Shown: positions 30,529 to 37,843 of the stretch, one piece after another
Layout of the letters: each line of letters opens with the position of its first letter
Position numbering within the stretch: the first letter of the stretch is position 1
Origin: Pseudomonadota bacterium
GTDB taxonomy: Bacteria > Pseudomonadota > Alphaproteobacteria > Rhizobiales > Beijerinckiaceae
Length of the DNA stretch: 37,843 bases
Assembly (NCBI GenBank): GCA_023450615.1
Contig: JAEXGT010000036.1
Span: forward strand, 1 to 37,843
Reading direction: 5' to 3'
The notes under the pieces: model-generated
The model's database searches: none
Told to the model about the DNA's origin: nothing
What the model saw: only the letters and a program-made list of their open reading frames with translations
Position numbers and translations under genes: made by a program

Positions 30529-31296
30529 ATGGAACTCACCACTGTAGCGCTTCTTGCGGCTTCGGGTCTTGCGGCAGGTCTTGTCAACGCTATTGCGGGC
30601 GGCGGCACCTTCTTTACCTTCTCGGCCCTCGTCGCAGCCGGGCTGCCGCCGGTGGTGGCCAATGCCACGAGCGCGGTGGCGGTGACGCCCGCCAACCTGT
30701 CAAGCGCCTGGGCCTACCGGCATGAGCTTGTCGCCAACGCGCGGCGCTTCGCGGCCCTGGGGGTCGTGAGCCTGATCGGCGGCCTGGGAGGCGCCTATGT
30801 TCTTACGATCACCAACGAAGCTTCGTTCAGCCAACTCGTTCCGTGGCTGATCCTGTTCGCCACTCTTCTGTTTGCGGCAAGCCCTCGCATCGTCGGCATT
30901 GCCCGTCGCATCGGCAAAAGCGAAGGCTCACATCCTTCGACAGGAGCCTGGGCTGCCGGCCTTGCGTTCCAATTATGCGTTTCGGTGTATGGCGGCTTCT
31001 TCGGCGCGGGCATGGGCATCGTGATGCTCGCAGCTCTCGCAATCACCGAGGGCGACGACTTTCATCTGATCAACTCGGCGAAGCATCTGTGCTCCACATT
31101 GATCCAGCTCGTTGCCGTCGTCGTGTTCGTCGCCAAGGGAATCGTCAGCTGGCCTGAAACGATCATCGTCGGCTTGGCGTCCGTCGCGGGCGGCTATATC
31201 GGCGTCGTGTTCGGACGCCGCCTGCCTGCTAACGTTATTCGATGGCTCGTGATTGCCGTAGGCGTGGCTCTCACCCTTATTTTCTTCTTGCGTTAA
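30529..31296 (+). CDS. TSUP (TauE/SafE) family membrane transporter
   Basis: The protein has 255 residues and about eight hydrophobic segments. It has the family motifs GLAAGLVNAIAGGGTFFTFS near the N-terminus and CVSVYGGFFGAGMGIVMLAA in the second half, the two inverted TauE/SafE repeats with their GGG and GxFG turns. Relatives export sulfite, sulfoacetate or other organosulfur anions, and the exact substrate is unknown here. The cysteine synthase and ETHE1-like hydrolase genes nearby make a sulfur substrate plausible. No strong ribosome site is visible before the ATG. It is probably monocistronic, as a 117-base gap follows. Confidence 0.87.
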   Translation: MELTTVALLAASGLAAGLVNAIAGGGTFFTFSALVAAGLPPVVANATSAVAVTPANLSSAWAYRHELVANARRFAALGVVSLIGGLGGAYVLTITNEASFSQLVPWLILFATLLFAASPRIVGIARRIGKSEGSHPSTGAWAAGLAFQLCVSVYGGFFGAGMGIVMLAALAITEGDDFHLINSAKHLCSTLIQLVAVVVFVAKGIVSWPETIIVGLASVAGGYIGVVFGRRLPANVIRWLVIAVGVALTLIFFLR

Positions 31297-31413
31297 CGAC
31301 ACACGATCTTTTCACGCACAGCCGCGCATTTCTTGTGCGGCTGCCCGATTCACGCCACAACAATCCCGCTTTCTGTCACGGCTCAACTCAAAGCTCTTTC
31401 AAAGGAAGCCCCC

Positions 31414-31854
31414 GTGCCAGAAACTCAGAAATTTGCAGAACTCAGCAACACGCAATCGGTGAGCGCCCTCGGGCTGCGCTGGGCCGCCTTGCGCGGCATG
31501 CTGAATTCGCCCCTGATCACCGCCGAGGATCAGCGGGCTCTCCGCGATGAGCTTCTGGTCGAGCTCGCCACCGTGGAACAGGATTTCAGCACATTGCAAT
31601 CCCGTAACCCGATGGAGATTTCAGCGAAGGTCGACATCGCGAAATCAGCGCTGCGGGACAAGATCGATGCAAGCGAGATGTGGATGATCGACCTGCTCGA
31701 CAGCATTCAGGCCGATCTTCTGAGCTACAACGCCGCAGTGAAGACAGGCGCGCCTCATTCCACACGTCCTCCCGTCAATCTCTCCCGCACGCATCAGCAG
31801 CGGTCGGATGAGGGCGAAACGGCGGAGAACAACAGCGCATCCTCGGCTGCGTGA
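31414..31854 (+). CDS. Hypothetical helical protein (146 aa)
   Basis: The protein has 146 residues. It begins VPETQKFAELSNTQSVSALG and is mostly helical (LRDELLVELATVEQDFSTLQ, KVDIAKSALRDKIDASEMWM), with a polar disordered end (QQRSDEGETAENNSASSAA). No signal peptide or membrane span is present. I chose the GTG at 31414 because AAAGGA lies seven bases upstream. An ATG further up would add an unlikely cysteine-rich stretch. I do not recognise the family. A strong hairpin follows the stop. Confidence 0.6.
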   Translation: MPETQKFAELSNTQSVSALGLRWAALRGMLNSPLITAEDQRALRDELLVELATVEQDFSTLQSRNPMEISAKVDIAKSALRDKIDASEMWMIDLLDSIQADLLSYNAAVKTGAPHSTRPPVNLSRTHQQRSDEGETAENNSASSAA

Positions 31855-31871
31855 CACCATCCAGCCCTGCA

Positions 31872-31912
31872 GAACGCCATGCCTGACATTCGCTCAGGCA
31901 TGGCGTTCTCTT
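31872..31912 (+). terminator. Strong hairpin between convergent genes
   Basis: A perfect 15-base stem (31872-31886 with 31894-31908, GAACGCCATGCCTGA) has a seven-base loop, followed by TCTTT. It stands between the stops of the hypothetical gene and the convergent cysteine synthase gene, and most likely terminates the former. The T-run is short, so termination may rest mainly on the stem. Confidence 0.7.
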
Positions 31913-31921
31913 TGATGGCTC

Positions 31922-32950
31922 TTACACGAGGCCCGGGTCGATCGTGCTCTTGCGCTCCATCCACTCGGGCACCGGCAGGTTCTTCTCACGCAGGAACACC
32001 GGGTTGAAGAGTTTCGACTGATAGCGCGTTCCGTAATCGCAGAGCACGGTGACGATGGTGTGCCCCGGACCGAGATGTTTGGCGAGACGGATCGCGCCCG
32101 CCACATTGACGCCCGACGAACCGCCGAGGCACAGGCCCTCACGCTCCAGAAGATCGAAGATGATCGGCAGCGCCTCCTCGTCGGGAATCTGGAACGCCAC
32201 GTCGATGGGCGCATCTTCCAAATTCTTGGTAATGCGCCCCTGACCGATACCCTCGGTGATCGATGAGCCTGTGGCTTTCAGCTCTCCTGTCGTGAAGTAG
32301 CTATAGAGAGCTGCTCCCATCGGATCGGCGAGGCCGATCACCACCTTCGGATTGCGCTGCTTCAGCGCCATGCCGACGCCGGCCAATGTGCCGCCTGTGC
32401 CGACGGCGCAGATGAAACCGTCGACCTTGCCCTCCGTCTGCTCCCAGATTTCAGGCCCCGTCGTCTCAACATGCCCCTGCCGGTTGGCGACATTGTCGAA
32501 CTGGTTGGCCCAGATCGCTCCGTTCGGCTCGGAAGCGGCAAGGCGCTCAGCAAGACGGCCGGACACTTTCACGTAATTGTTCGGATTAGCGTAGGGCACG
32601 GCGGGCACTTCGATGAGCTCAGCCCCTGCGAGCCGCAGCATGTCCTTCTTCTCCTGCGCCTGCGTCTCGGGGATTACGATCACGGTGCGATAGCCCAGCG
32701 CATTGGCCACAAGAGCGAGACCGATGCCCGTATTGCCGGCGGTCCCTTCGACGATGGTGCCGCCCGGACGCAGCGCCCCACGCCTGACAGCGTCCTGGAT
32801 GATGAAGAGCGCAGCCCGGTCCTTCACGGATTGCCCGGGATTCATGAACTCGGCCTTGCCGAGGATCGTGCATCCCGTCAATTCGGATGCATGACGAAGC
32901 TTGATCAACGGCGTGTTGCCGATTGCATCCACAATCCCGTGATGGATCAT
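31922..32950 (-). CDS. Cysteine synthase (CysK family)
   Basis: It makes cysteine from O-acetylserine and sulfide with PLP. The 342-residue fold type II enzyme has NTPLIKLRHASELTGCTI, the PLP lysine in NPGQSVKDRAA, the substrate loop EGTAGNTGIGLALVA, and a phosphate-binding glycine loop ICAVGTGGTLAG. LCLGGSSGVNVAGAIRLAK and VLCDYGTRYQSKLFNP form the C-terminal end. It is longer than classical CysK (about 310-320) and belongs to an alphaproteobacterial variant. A GGAGAGGG ribosome site precedes the ATG. The ETHE1-like gene lies 54 bases upstream on the same strand, so both are probably one operon that traps sulfide. The cystathionine beta-synthase branch is possible but less likely. Confidence 0.85.
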   Translation of the reverse strand: MIHHGIVDAIGNTPLIKLRHASELTGCTILGKAEFMNPGQSVKDRAALFIIQDAVRRGALRPGGTIVEGTAGNTGIGLALVANALGYRTVIVIPETQAQEKKDMLRLAGAELIEVPAVPYANPNNYVKVSGRLAERLAASEPNGAIWANQFDNVANRQGHVETTGPEIWEQTEGKVDGFICAVGTGGTLAGVGMALKQRNPKVVIGLADPMGAALYSYFTTGELKATGSSITEGIGQGRITKNLEDAPIDVAFQIPDEEALPIIFDLLEREGLCLGGSSGVNVAGAIRLAKHLGPGHTIVTVLCDYGTRYQSKLFNPVFLREKNLPVPEWMERKSTIDPGLV

Positions 32951-33004
32951 CGTATCCCTCTCCTGCCGCCTGCCTGGCGCAAGCCAGTGCTTCGCGATGC
33001 GGAA

Positions 33005-33928
33005 TTAGTCCCACCGCACTCCTGGGAGAGCGTCAAGGGGGATCTTCAGATAGCGTCGGCCATTGCCCTCAGGCGCGGGCAGCCTGCCCGCGGCTATGTT
33101 CACCTGAAGCGCGTGCAGGATCAGCTTCGGCATGGGAAGCGTTGCGTCGCGGGCCTGACGGAACTTGACGAAACTCTCCTCACTCGGCGCCTGCTGGAGA
33201 TGGATGTTACGGGCCTTTTGTTCCGCAACGCTGCTCTCCCAGGCCGGTGGACGGCCGCCCGGCATGTAATCATGCCCCATGAAGAGGCGCGTCTCGTCCG
33301 GCAGGGCGAGAATCCGCTGGATGGTCTGCCACAACTGCTTTGCGCTGCCGCCGGGAAAATCGCATCGGGCCGTGCCGAAATCCGGCATCAGCAAACTGTC
33401 GTGAACAAAAGCCGCGTCGCCGACGACATAAGTGATCGATGCAAGCGTATGCCCCGGCGAGAACAGAACCTCCGCCTCCAGCGCGCCGATGTGAAACCGG
33501 TCTCCATCCGAGAACAGGCGATCCCATTGCGATCCGTCGACAGGGAAAGTGTCGGGCAGATTGTACAGACCCTTCCAGAGTTTCTGAACATCGACGACCT
33601 TTGCGCCGATTCCAGTTCGCGCACCCGTTTTCCGCTTCAGGTAATCCGCCGCCGACAGGTGATCGGCGTGCGGGTGCGTGTCCAGAATCCATGTGGGCGT
33701 GAGCTTGTTCTCGGAGATATGCCGGAGAATCTGGTCCGCCGAATCGGTAGCGACCGAGCCCGACTTCTCGTCATAGTCGAGAACCGGATCAATGACCGCG
33801 CATTCCCCAGTAGATGGGTCGGAGACGACATATTGAACGCTGCACGTGCGGCGCTCGAAGAATGCCGCCACATGCGGCATGGCTCCCCTCTTCTCGGCAC
33901 CTGAGTATGGAGAGACGTCTATGCTCAT
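33005..33928 (-). CDS. ETHE1/Blh-like metallo-beta-lactamase hydrolase (probable persulfide dioxygenase)
   Basis: The protein has 307 residues. The metal site is ILDTHPHADHLSAADYLK (THPHADH at 84-90), with VLFSPGHTLASITYVVGDAA and VHDSLLMPDFGTARCDFPGG further on, and MGHDYMPGG near the end. This pattern fits the ETHE1/persulfide dioxygenase branch of the MBL superfamily, which oxidises glutathione persulfide to sulfite with iron. In rhizobia such enzymes (Blh) help detoxify sulfide. The neighbour is cysteine synthase. Two starts are possible: 33928 (AAAGGAG upstream) and 33880 (MPHVAAFFERR, GAGGGG upstream). I took the longer form, though relatives often begin near the second. No ArsR-type regulator (BigR) is visible. 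Confidence 0.72.
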   Translation of the reverse strand: MSIDVSPYSGAEKRGAMPHVAAFFERRTCSVQYVVSDPSTGECAVIDPVLDYDEKSGSVATDSADQILRHISENKLTPTWILDTHPHADHLSAADYLKRKTGARTGIGAKVVDVQKLWKGLYNLPDTFPVDGSQWDRLFSDGDRFHIGALEAEVLFSPGHTLASITYVVGDAAFVHDSLLMPDFGTARCDFPGGSAKQLWQTIQRILALPDETRLFMGHDYMPGGRPPAWESSVAEQKARNIHLQQAPSEESFVKFRQARDATLPMPKLILHALQVNIAAGRLPAPEGNGRRYLKIPLDALPGVRWD

Positions 33929-34056
33929 CTCTTGACGCTCCTTTGGAAAAACCCTGGTGGTTAGCTTGTGCTTTTTGAAGAGGCCCGAAACATAGCATGG
34001 CCTTGCAAGCATGGCATTATTCGCTCCATGCTCGAGACTTGGCCATTCGGAGATGC

Positions 34057-34983
34057 TTATGCCTCCGGCACGACGGCATCTTCAGAGCTTTGACGACTTT
34101 GTCTGATGGTCTTGATCACATCGGCCAGCGCAGAAAAATCCGCTTTACGCCCTGAGGTCTTACGCCAGACGAGTCCGAGCGTTCGCTTCGGAGGATTCTC
34201 CGGAAAGGGGATGAGCGCCACGCGGTTGCGATCGACTTCCGTTGCCGCGCACAGTTCCGGCAGGAGCGTGATGCCGTGCCCTGCCGCCACCATCTGCATG
34301 ATGGTGGTCAACGATGCGGCACCAAGCGCCTTGCGCGCCTGCGTGTTAGCGATCTGGCAATAGTGCAGCGCCTGATCGCGCAGGCAATGCCCCTCTTCCA
34401 GCAGGAGAAGACGCTCCTGCCCGATCCATTCAAGCAGATCCTTGGACGCCCATTGATCGGCAGCCTGAGCCTGCACGGCGACCAGAAACCGGTCATCGAA
34501 AAGGGATACCGCCTCCAGCTGTGTGTTCTGGACAGGCATGGCGATGAGCACTGCATCGAGCTCGCCGCGAAGCAACTCGTCCACCAGCATATCGGTCTGT
34601 GTTTCACGGATCTGGAGATCGAGATTTGGATATTGCCGCTCCACCTCCGTCAGAATCGAAGGCAGGAGATACGGCGCTACGGAAGGAATGATGCCGAGAC
34701 GCATGGGACCGGTGAGCACCCCATGGTGCTGACGGGCCAGATCCGACAACTCTCGCACCTGCCGCAGGATCGTTTCAGCCCGCGCCGCGATTTCCTGCCC
34801 TGCCAGTGTCAGCACCACGGAATTTCCCCGCCGCTCTACGAGTTCAATGCCAAGGTCCTTTTCCAATTCCTTGATCTGCATGGATAAAGCAGGCTGGGTC
34901 ACCGCGCATTGATTGGCGGCCATACCGAAATGCCGGGTGCGCGAGAGCGCTTCGAAATATCGTAGCTGTCGGAACGTGATCAT
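34057..34983 (-). CDS. oxyR: Hydrogen peroxide-sensing regulator OxyR
   Basis: The 308-residue LysR-type regulator has the HTH in LRYFEALSRTRHFGMAANQC and a C-terminal sensor domain. The two redox cysteines are present: Cys200 in EEGHCLRDQAL and Cys209 in HYCQIA, nine residues apart as in E. coli OxyR (199/208), followed by QMVAAGHGITLLPELC. Oxidation forms a disulfide that switches the protein to activate peroxide defence. The gene is divergent from katA, the most typical OxyR target. The start lies five bases from a 21-base palindrome and has no recognisable ribosome site, so the mRNA may be leaderless or have a short leader. Confidence 0.92.
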   Translation of the reverse strand: MITFRQLRYFEALSRTRHFGMAANQCAVTQPALSMQIKELEKDLGIELVERRGNSVVLTLAGQEIAARAETILRQVRELSDLARQHHGVLTGPMRLGIIPSVAPYLLPSILTEVERQYPNLDLQIRETQTDMLVDELLRGELDAVLIAMPVQNTQLEAVSLFDDRFLVAVQAQAADQWASKDLLEWIGQERLLLLEEGHCLRDQALHYCQIANTQARKALGAASLTTIMQMVAAGHGITLLPELCAATEVDRNRVALIPFPENPPKRTLGLVWRKTSGRKADFSALADVIKTIRQSRQSSEDAVVPEA

Positions 34984-34987
34984 ATCG

Positions 34988-35008
34988 GCGATAAGAATAT
35001 CTTATCGC
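34988..35008. promoter_or_regulatory. OxyR operator candidate in the oxyR-katA gap
   Basis: The 21-base element has perfect 9-base arms GCGATAAGA and TCTTATCGC around ATA. Read as OxyR tetranucleotides it gives ATAA-N7-TTAT, then weaker AATA and CAAT at the same 7-base spacing. It starts five bases before the oxyR ATG and lies 73-93 bases before katA, where one OxyR tetramer could control both genes. Confidence 0.65.
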
Positions 35009-35080
35009 TCTTAATAATCAATCCAATTGGACCTTATCGTCCTGGCTTGGCATGGTGCCGCAACTCAGTGGGGGATCATC

Positions 35081-36547
35081 ATGACCAAGACAACAACATT
35101 GACGACCACGGCCGGCGCGCCGATTGCGGACAATCAGAACAGCCTGTCGGCTGGCGAGCGCGGCCCGCTCCTGCTCCAGGATTACCAGCTGATCGAGAAG
35201 CTGGCTCACCAGAACCGCGAGCGCATTCCCGAGCGCGTGGTGCACGCCAAGGGCTCGGCGGCCTATGGCACGCTGACCATCACCAACGACATCTCGAAAT
35301 ATTCCAAGGCCAAGGTCTTCTCGGAAGTCGGCAAGCAGACGGAAGTGTTCCTGCGCTTCTCCACCGTCGCCGGCGAGCGCGGCGCGGCCGATGCCGAGCG
35401 TGACGTGCGCGGCTTCTCGCTGAAGGTTTATACGGAAGAAGGCAACTGGGACATCGTGGGCAACAACACCCCCGTGTTCTTCCTCCGCGACCCGTTGAAA
35501 TTCCCCGACTTCATCCGCACGCAGAAGCGCCATCCGGCGACCAATCTGCGCTCGCCGACCGCCATGTGGGATTTCTGGTCGCTCAGCCCGGAGAGCCTGC
35601 ATCAGGTGACGATTCTGTTCTCGGATCGCGGCCTGCCGCAGGGCTACCGCTTCATGCACGGCTTCGGCTCGCACACCTACTCGTTCATCAACGAGGCGGG
35701 TGAGCGCTTCTGGGTGAAGTTCCACTTCAAGTCCATGCAGGGCATCAAGAACTGGACGAACCGCGAGGCGGAGCAGGTTGTCGCCAAGGACCGCGAGAGC
35801 GCCCAGCGCGATCTCTATGAGGCCATCGAAGGCGGCGATTTCCCGCGCTGGAAGTTCTGCGTGCAGATCATGCCGGAGACGGATGCGGAGAAGACCTCGT
35901 ACAACCCCTTCGACCTCACCAAGGTGTGGCCGCATGCGGAATATCCGCTGATCGAAGTCGGTGTGCTCGAGCTCAACCGCAACCCACAGCATTACTTCGC
36001 CGAAGTGGAGCAATCCTCCTTCTCGCCGTCGAACATCGTGCCGGGCATCGGTTTCTCGCCCGACAAGATGCTGCAGGGCCGCATCTTCGCCTATGCGGAT
36101 GCGCACCGCTACCGCGTCGGCACCCATTACGAGGCGCTGCCGGTGAACCGTCCGCGCTGCCCCGTCCATCACTATCACGCCGACGGCGCGATGCTGTTCG
36201 ACGCCCCGAACCGTGGCGATGCCTATTACGAGCCGAACTCCTTCAACGGTCCGGTTCAGACGGCCCGCGCCGCCGAGCCGCCGCTGAAGATCTCGGGCAA
36301 CGCAGACCGCTACGATCACCGCGCCGGCAATGACGATTACACGCAGCCCGGCAACCTCTTCCGTCTCATGACGCCGGAGGAGCAGGAACGCCTCATGGAC
36401 AACATCGCGGAAGCGATGCAGGGCGTGCCGGAGGAGATCGTGAAGCGCCAGATCGTGCACTTCTACCTCGCCGACAAGGCTTACGGCCTGGGCGTTGCCG
36501 AGCGCATGGGCCTGAAGGGCGCCGTGATGATCCAGGCAGCAGAATAA
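35081..36547 (+). CDS. katA: Catalase (monofunctional, heme)
   Basis: It splits hydrogen peroxide to water and oxygen. The 488-residue small-subunit heme catalase has the distal histidine His55 (RVVHAKGSAAYG), a distal Asn in WDIVGNNTPVFFLRDP (128/129), and the proximal heme-ligand Tyr338 in RIFAYADAHRYRVG. The NADPH region and helical end (YLADKAYGLGVAERMGLKGA) are normal. No signal peptide is present, so it is cytosolic. I chose the ATG at 35081 because GGGGGA precedes it. It is divergent from oxyR, and a strong terminator follows. Confidence 0.96.
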   Translation: MTKTTTLTTTAGAPIADNQNSLSAGERGPLLLQDYQLIEKLAHQNRERIPERVVHAKGSAAYGTLTITNDISKYSKAKVFSEVGKQTEVFLRFSTVAGERGAADAERDVRGFSLKVYTEEGNWDIVGNNTPVFFLRDPLKFPDFIRTQKRHPATNLRSPTAMWDFWSLSPESLHQVTILFSDRGLPQGYRFMHGFGSHTYSFINEAGERFWVKFHFKSMQGIKNWTNREAEQVVAKDRESAQRDLYEAIEGGDFPRWKFCVQIMPETDAEKTSYNPFDLTKVWPHAEYPLIEVGVLELNRNPQHYFAEVEQSSFSPSNIVPGIGFSPDKMLQGRIFAYADAHRYRVGTHYEALPVNRPRCPVHHYHADGAMLFDAPNRGDAYYEPNSFNGPVQTARAAEPPLKISGNADRYDHRAGNDDYTQPGNLFRLMTPEEQERLMDNIAEAMQGVPEEIVKRQIVHFYLADKAYGLGVAERMGLKGAVMIQAAE

Positions 36548-36565
36548 AAAGCCGTAGGGGCAAAG

Positions 36566-36602
36566 AAGCGGCCCGGGAGCAATCCCGGGCCGCTTTTATT
36601 TT
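36566..36602 (+). terminator. Intrinsic terminator of katA
   Basis: AAGCGGCCCGGGA (36566-36578) and TCCCGGGCCGCTT (36583-36595) form a perfect 13-base stem around GCAA, followed by TTATTTT. It lies about 20 bases after the katA stop. Confidence 0.9.
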
Positions 36603-36620
36603 GAGGGCAAACGCATCACA

Positions 36621-36665
36621 GCCTTATCCTGAGAAGGCGCATAACGCTGCCGCGAAGGACTCACG
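36621..36665. repeat. Decayed copy of the 5417-5522 palindromic repeat (left half)
   Basis: CCTTATCCTGAGAAGGC, then GCATAACGCTGC and CGCGAAGGAC, follow the same order as CCTCATCCTGAGGAG ... TCTCGAAGGA in the repeat at 5417-5522, with several substitutions. No full right half is present. It lies in the 162-base gap between katA and the hydrolase gene, which holds nothing else I can identify. Confidence 0.4.
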
Positions 36666-36709
36666 CGGGCTTCGTCTGTTCCGCCGGATGAAGTCAGGAA
36701 TTGGGCGGA

Positions 36710-37360
36710 TTAAAGCAGCTCTTCACCCTGCAGGAACGGGTTCGTCTGCCGCTCCTGGCCGAGGGTGCTCATGGGGCCGTGACCGCAGATGAAAGCAATG
36801 TCGTCGCCGAGCGGCAGCAGCTTGTCCTTGATCGAGCTGATGAGCGCCTTGCCGTCGCCGCCGGGAAGATCGACGCGGCCCACGGAACCCTGGAAGATCA
36901 CATCGCCTACAAGCGCGAAACGCTCCGCCTTGGAGACCAGCACGACGCTGCCGGGCGAGTGGCCAGGGCAATGCAGGACGTCCAGCGTCAGTTCACCGAC
37001 GGTTACCGTATCGCCCTCGTCGAGCCAGCGATCCGGCGTGACCGGGCGAGCGGGAAAGCCATAGGCCTGCCCCTGCTCAGCGAGCCTCTGGAGCATGAAG
37101 TCATCCGCCTTGTGCGGGCCTTCGACGGGAACGCCCAGCGCATCGCGCAATTCCGCGGCGCCGCCCGCATGATCGATATGGCCGTGGGTGAGGATGATCT
37201 TTTCCACTTCGACGCCGCTCTGGGCAATGGCGTCTTGGATGCGCTCCACATCGCCGCCCGGATCGACGACCGCCGCCTTCTTGGTCTTCTCGCACCACAG
37301 TAGCGTGCAGTTCTGCTGAAACAGCGTAACGGGAATGATGGCGGCGCGGACGTTCGGCAC
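36710..37360 (-). CDS. YcbL-like metallo-beta-lactamase hydrolase (glyoxalase II family)
   Basis: The protein has 216 residues. The metal-binding motif ILTHGHIDHAGGAAELRD (THGHIDH at 58-64) is followed by LHCPGHSPGSVVLVS, ALVGDVIFQGSVGRVDLPGG and ICGHGPMSTLGQERQTNPF, the pattern of YcbL-type hydroxyacylglutathione hydrolases, which are shorter than true GloB. It would hydrolyse glutathione thioesters in the cytosol. Its start is a GTG at 37360, preceded by AAAGGA at eight bases. The longer open frame upstream lacks family similarity. It is divergent from the class III alcohol dehydrogenase gene, another glutathione-dependent enzyme. Confidence 0.82.
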   Translation of the reverse strand: MPNVRAAIIPVTLFQQNCTLLWCEKTKKAAVVDPGGDVERIQDAIAQSGVEVEKIILTHGHIDHAGGAAELRDALGVPVEGPHKADDFMLQRLAEQGQAYGFPARPVTPDRWLDEGDTVTVGELTLDVLHCPGHSPGSVVLVSKAERFALVGDVIFQGSVGRVDLPGGDGKALISSIKDKLLPLGDDIAFICGHGPMSTLGQERQTNPFLQGEELL

Positions 37361-37503
37361 GGGCAGATCCTTTGATTGTCGAAGAGACACATATGCGCGC
37401 CACATGCGTCTGGAAAGCCCGAGAAGGGCGGCCCGCCTCCATTGACCTTGGGTCATGTGGCTTCACATAGTCCACCTCATCGAATCATCGAGGAGAGACG
37501 AGC

Positions 37504-37843
37504 ATGGAAACCAGGGCCGCAGTCGCATGGGAGGCGGGCAAGCCGCTGACCATCGAAACCATCCGCTTGGAGGGACCAAAGGCCGGGGAAGTGCTTGTCG
37601 AGGTCATGGCGACAGGCGTCTGCCATACCGACGCCTACACCCTCTCCGGCCTCGATTCCGAGGGCAAATTCCCGGCCATCCTCGGGCATGAGGGCGCAGG
37701 CATCGTGCGTGAGGTTGGCCCCGGCGTCACCACGCTCAAGCCCGGCGATCACGTGATCCCGCTCTACACCCCCGAATGCCGCAACTGCAAATCCTGCCTG
37801 TCGCGCCGCACCAATCTCTGCACCGCGATCCGCTCCACCCAGG
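37504..37843 (+). CDS. frmA: S-(hydroxymethyl)glutathione dehydrogenase / class III alcohol dehydrogenase, N-terminal part
   Basis: The first 113 codons are in the window and the gene continues past the right edge. Zinc ligands are visible: catalytic Cys40 (VMATGVCHTDAYTLSG), His62 and Glu63 (ILGHEGAG), and structural Cys92, Cys95, Cys98 and Cys106 in PECRNCKSCLSRRTNLC. The enzyme oxidises the formaldehyde-glutathione adduct with NAD+, and also reduces S-nitrosoglutathione. The start has a GAGGAGAG ribosome site. The other names for the gene are adhC and flhA-type. The next gene (often frmB or gfa) is not visible. Confidence 0.92.
   Translation, partial: METRAAVAWEAGKPLTIETIRLEGPKAGEVLVEVMATGVCHTDAYTLSGLDSEGKFPAILGHEGAGIVREVGPGVTTLKPGDHVIPLYTPECRNCKSCLSRRTNLCTAIRSTQ

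Noticed and set aside
35018..36460. Long open frame on the minus strand opposite katA
   Set aside because: It is an antisense shadow of the catalase gene, with low-complexity arginine/alanine-rich sequence.

Overview
The window is high-GC DNA from an alphaproteobacterium, most likely of the order Hyphomicrobiales (Rhizobiales). The reasons are rhizobial-type inositol genes (an IolC fused to an aldolase-like domain, an RpiR-family regulator, palindromic GGAA-N6-TTCC sites), minCDE preceded by TTAA-N7-TTAA boxes of the CtrA type, a TAXI-type binding protein, and REP-like palindromic repeats of the kind scattered through rhizobial and methylobacterial genomes. Microvirga, Bosea or a related genus would fit, but I cannot fix the genus. 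I see no rRNA, CRISPR array, prophage, integrase, transposase or replication origin.

Layout. 1-3939: the end fragment of an SLC13-type permease gene, a CAP-domain lipoprotein, a BaiN/HI0933-like flavoprotein and RecQ. 3940-5558: palindromic repeats on both sides of a Gfo/Idh/MocA oxidoreductase gene. 5559-16639: an inositol/cyclitol module made of an ABC importer (binding protein, permease, ATPase), an RpiR/IolR-type regulator, inositol dehydrogenase and iolC-iolD-iolE-iolB. The two divergent promoter regions of this module carry matching pairs of palindromes spaced 30 bp centre to centre. 16650-21502: a PilZ protein, tRNA-Arg(CCG), the rRNA modification enzymes RsuA-like and RsmC-like, a cspA-infA-orf-orf operon, and small hypothetical genes. 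21508-25161: an EamA-type exporter with an unusual leader/terminator, a short RlpA, and an overlapping pair encoding a secreted and a membrane-anchored envelope protein. 25213-27024: minC-minD-minE. 27025-27412: a long AT-rich regulatory gap with two exact TTAA-N7-TTAA boxes. 27413-30029: an orphan TAXI binding protein and a coiled-coil/Sel1-like envelope protein. 30070-37843: a sulfur, thiol and oxidative-stress neighbourhood (TauE/SafE exporter, cysteine synthase, ETHE1-like hydrolase, OxyR/KatA, a YcbL-like hydrolase and the start of glutathione-dependent formaldehyde dehydrogenase).

How the genes work together. The ABC importer would bring in inositol or a related cyclitol. The dehydrogenase makes the inosose. 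IolE dehydrates it, IolD opens the ring, IolB isomerises the product to 5-dehydro-2-deoxygluconate, and the fused IolC phosphorylates and probably cleaves it. The last step (IolA, malonate semialdehyde dehydrogenase) is not in the window. The RpiR regulator probably represses both divergent promoters through the paired palindromes. OxyR is divergent from katA and shares a strong palindrome with it. The ETHE1-like hydrolase and cysteine synthase form a likely operon for persulfide/sulfide handling.

Most of the window is ordinary chromosomal housekeeping and catabolism. I see no clear-cut new defence or mobile system. The best leads are the operator geometry in the iol region, the CtrA-type boxes at minC, the leader of the EamA exporter gene, the infA paralogue inside a cspA operon, and the degenerate nuclease-like membrane protein.
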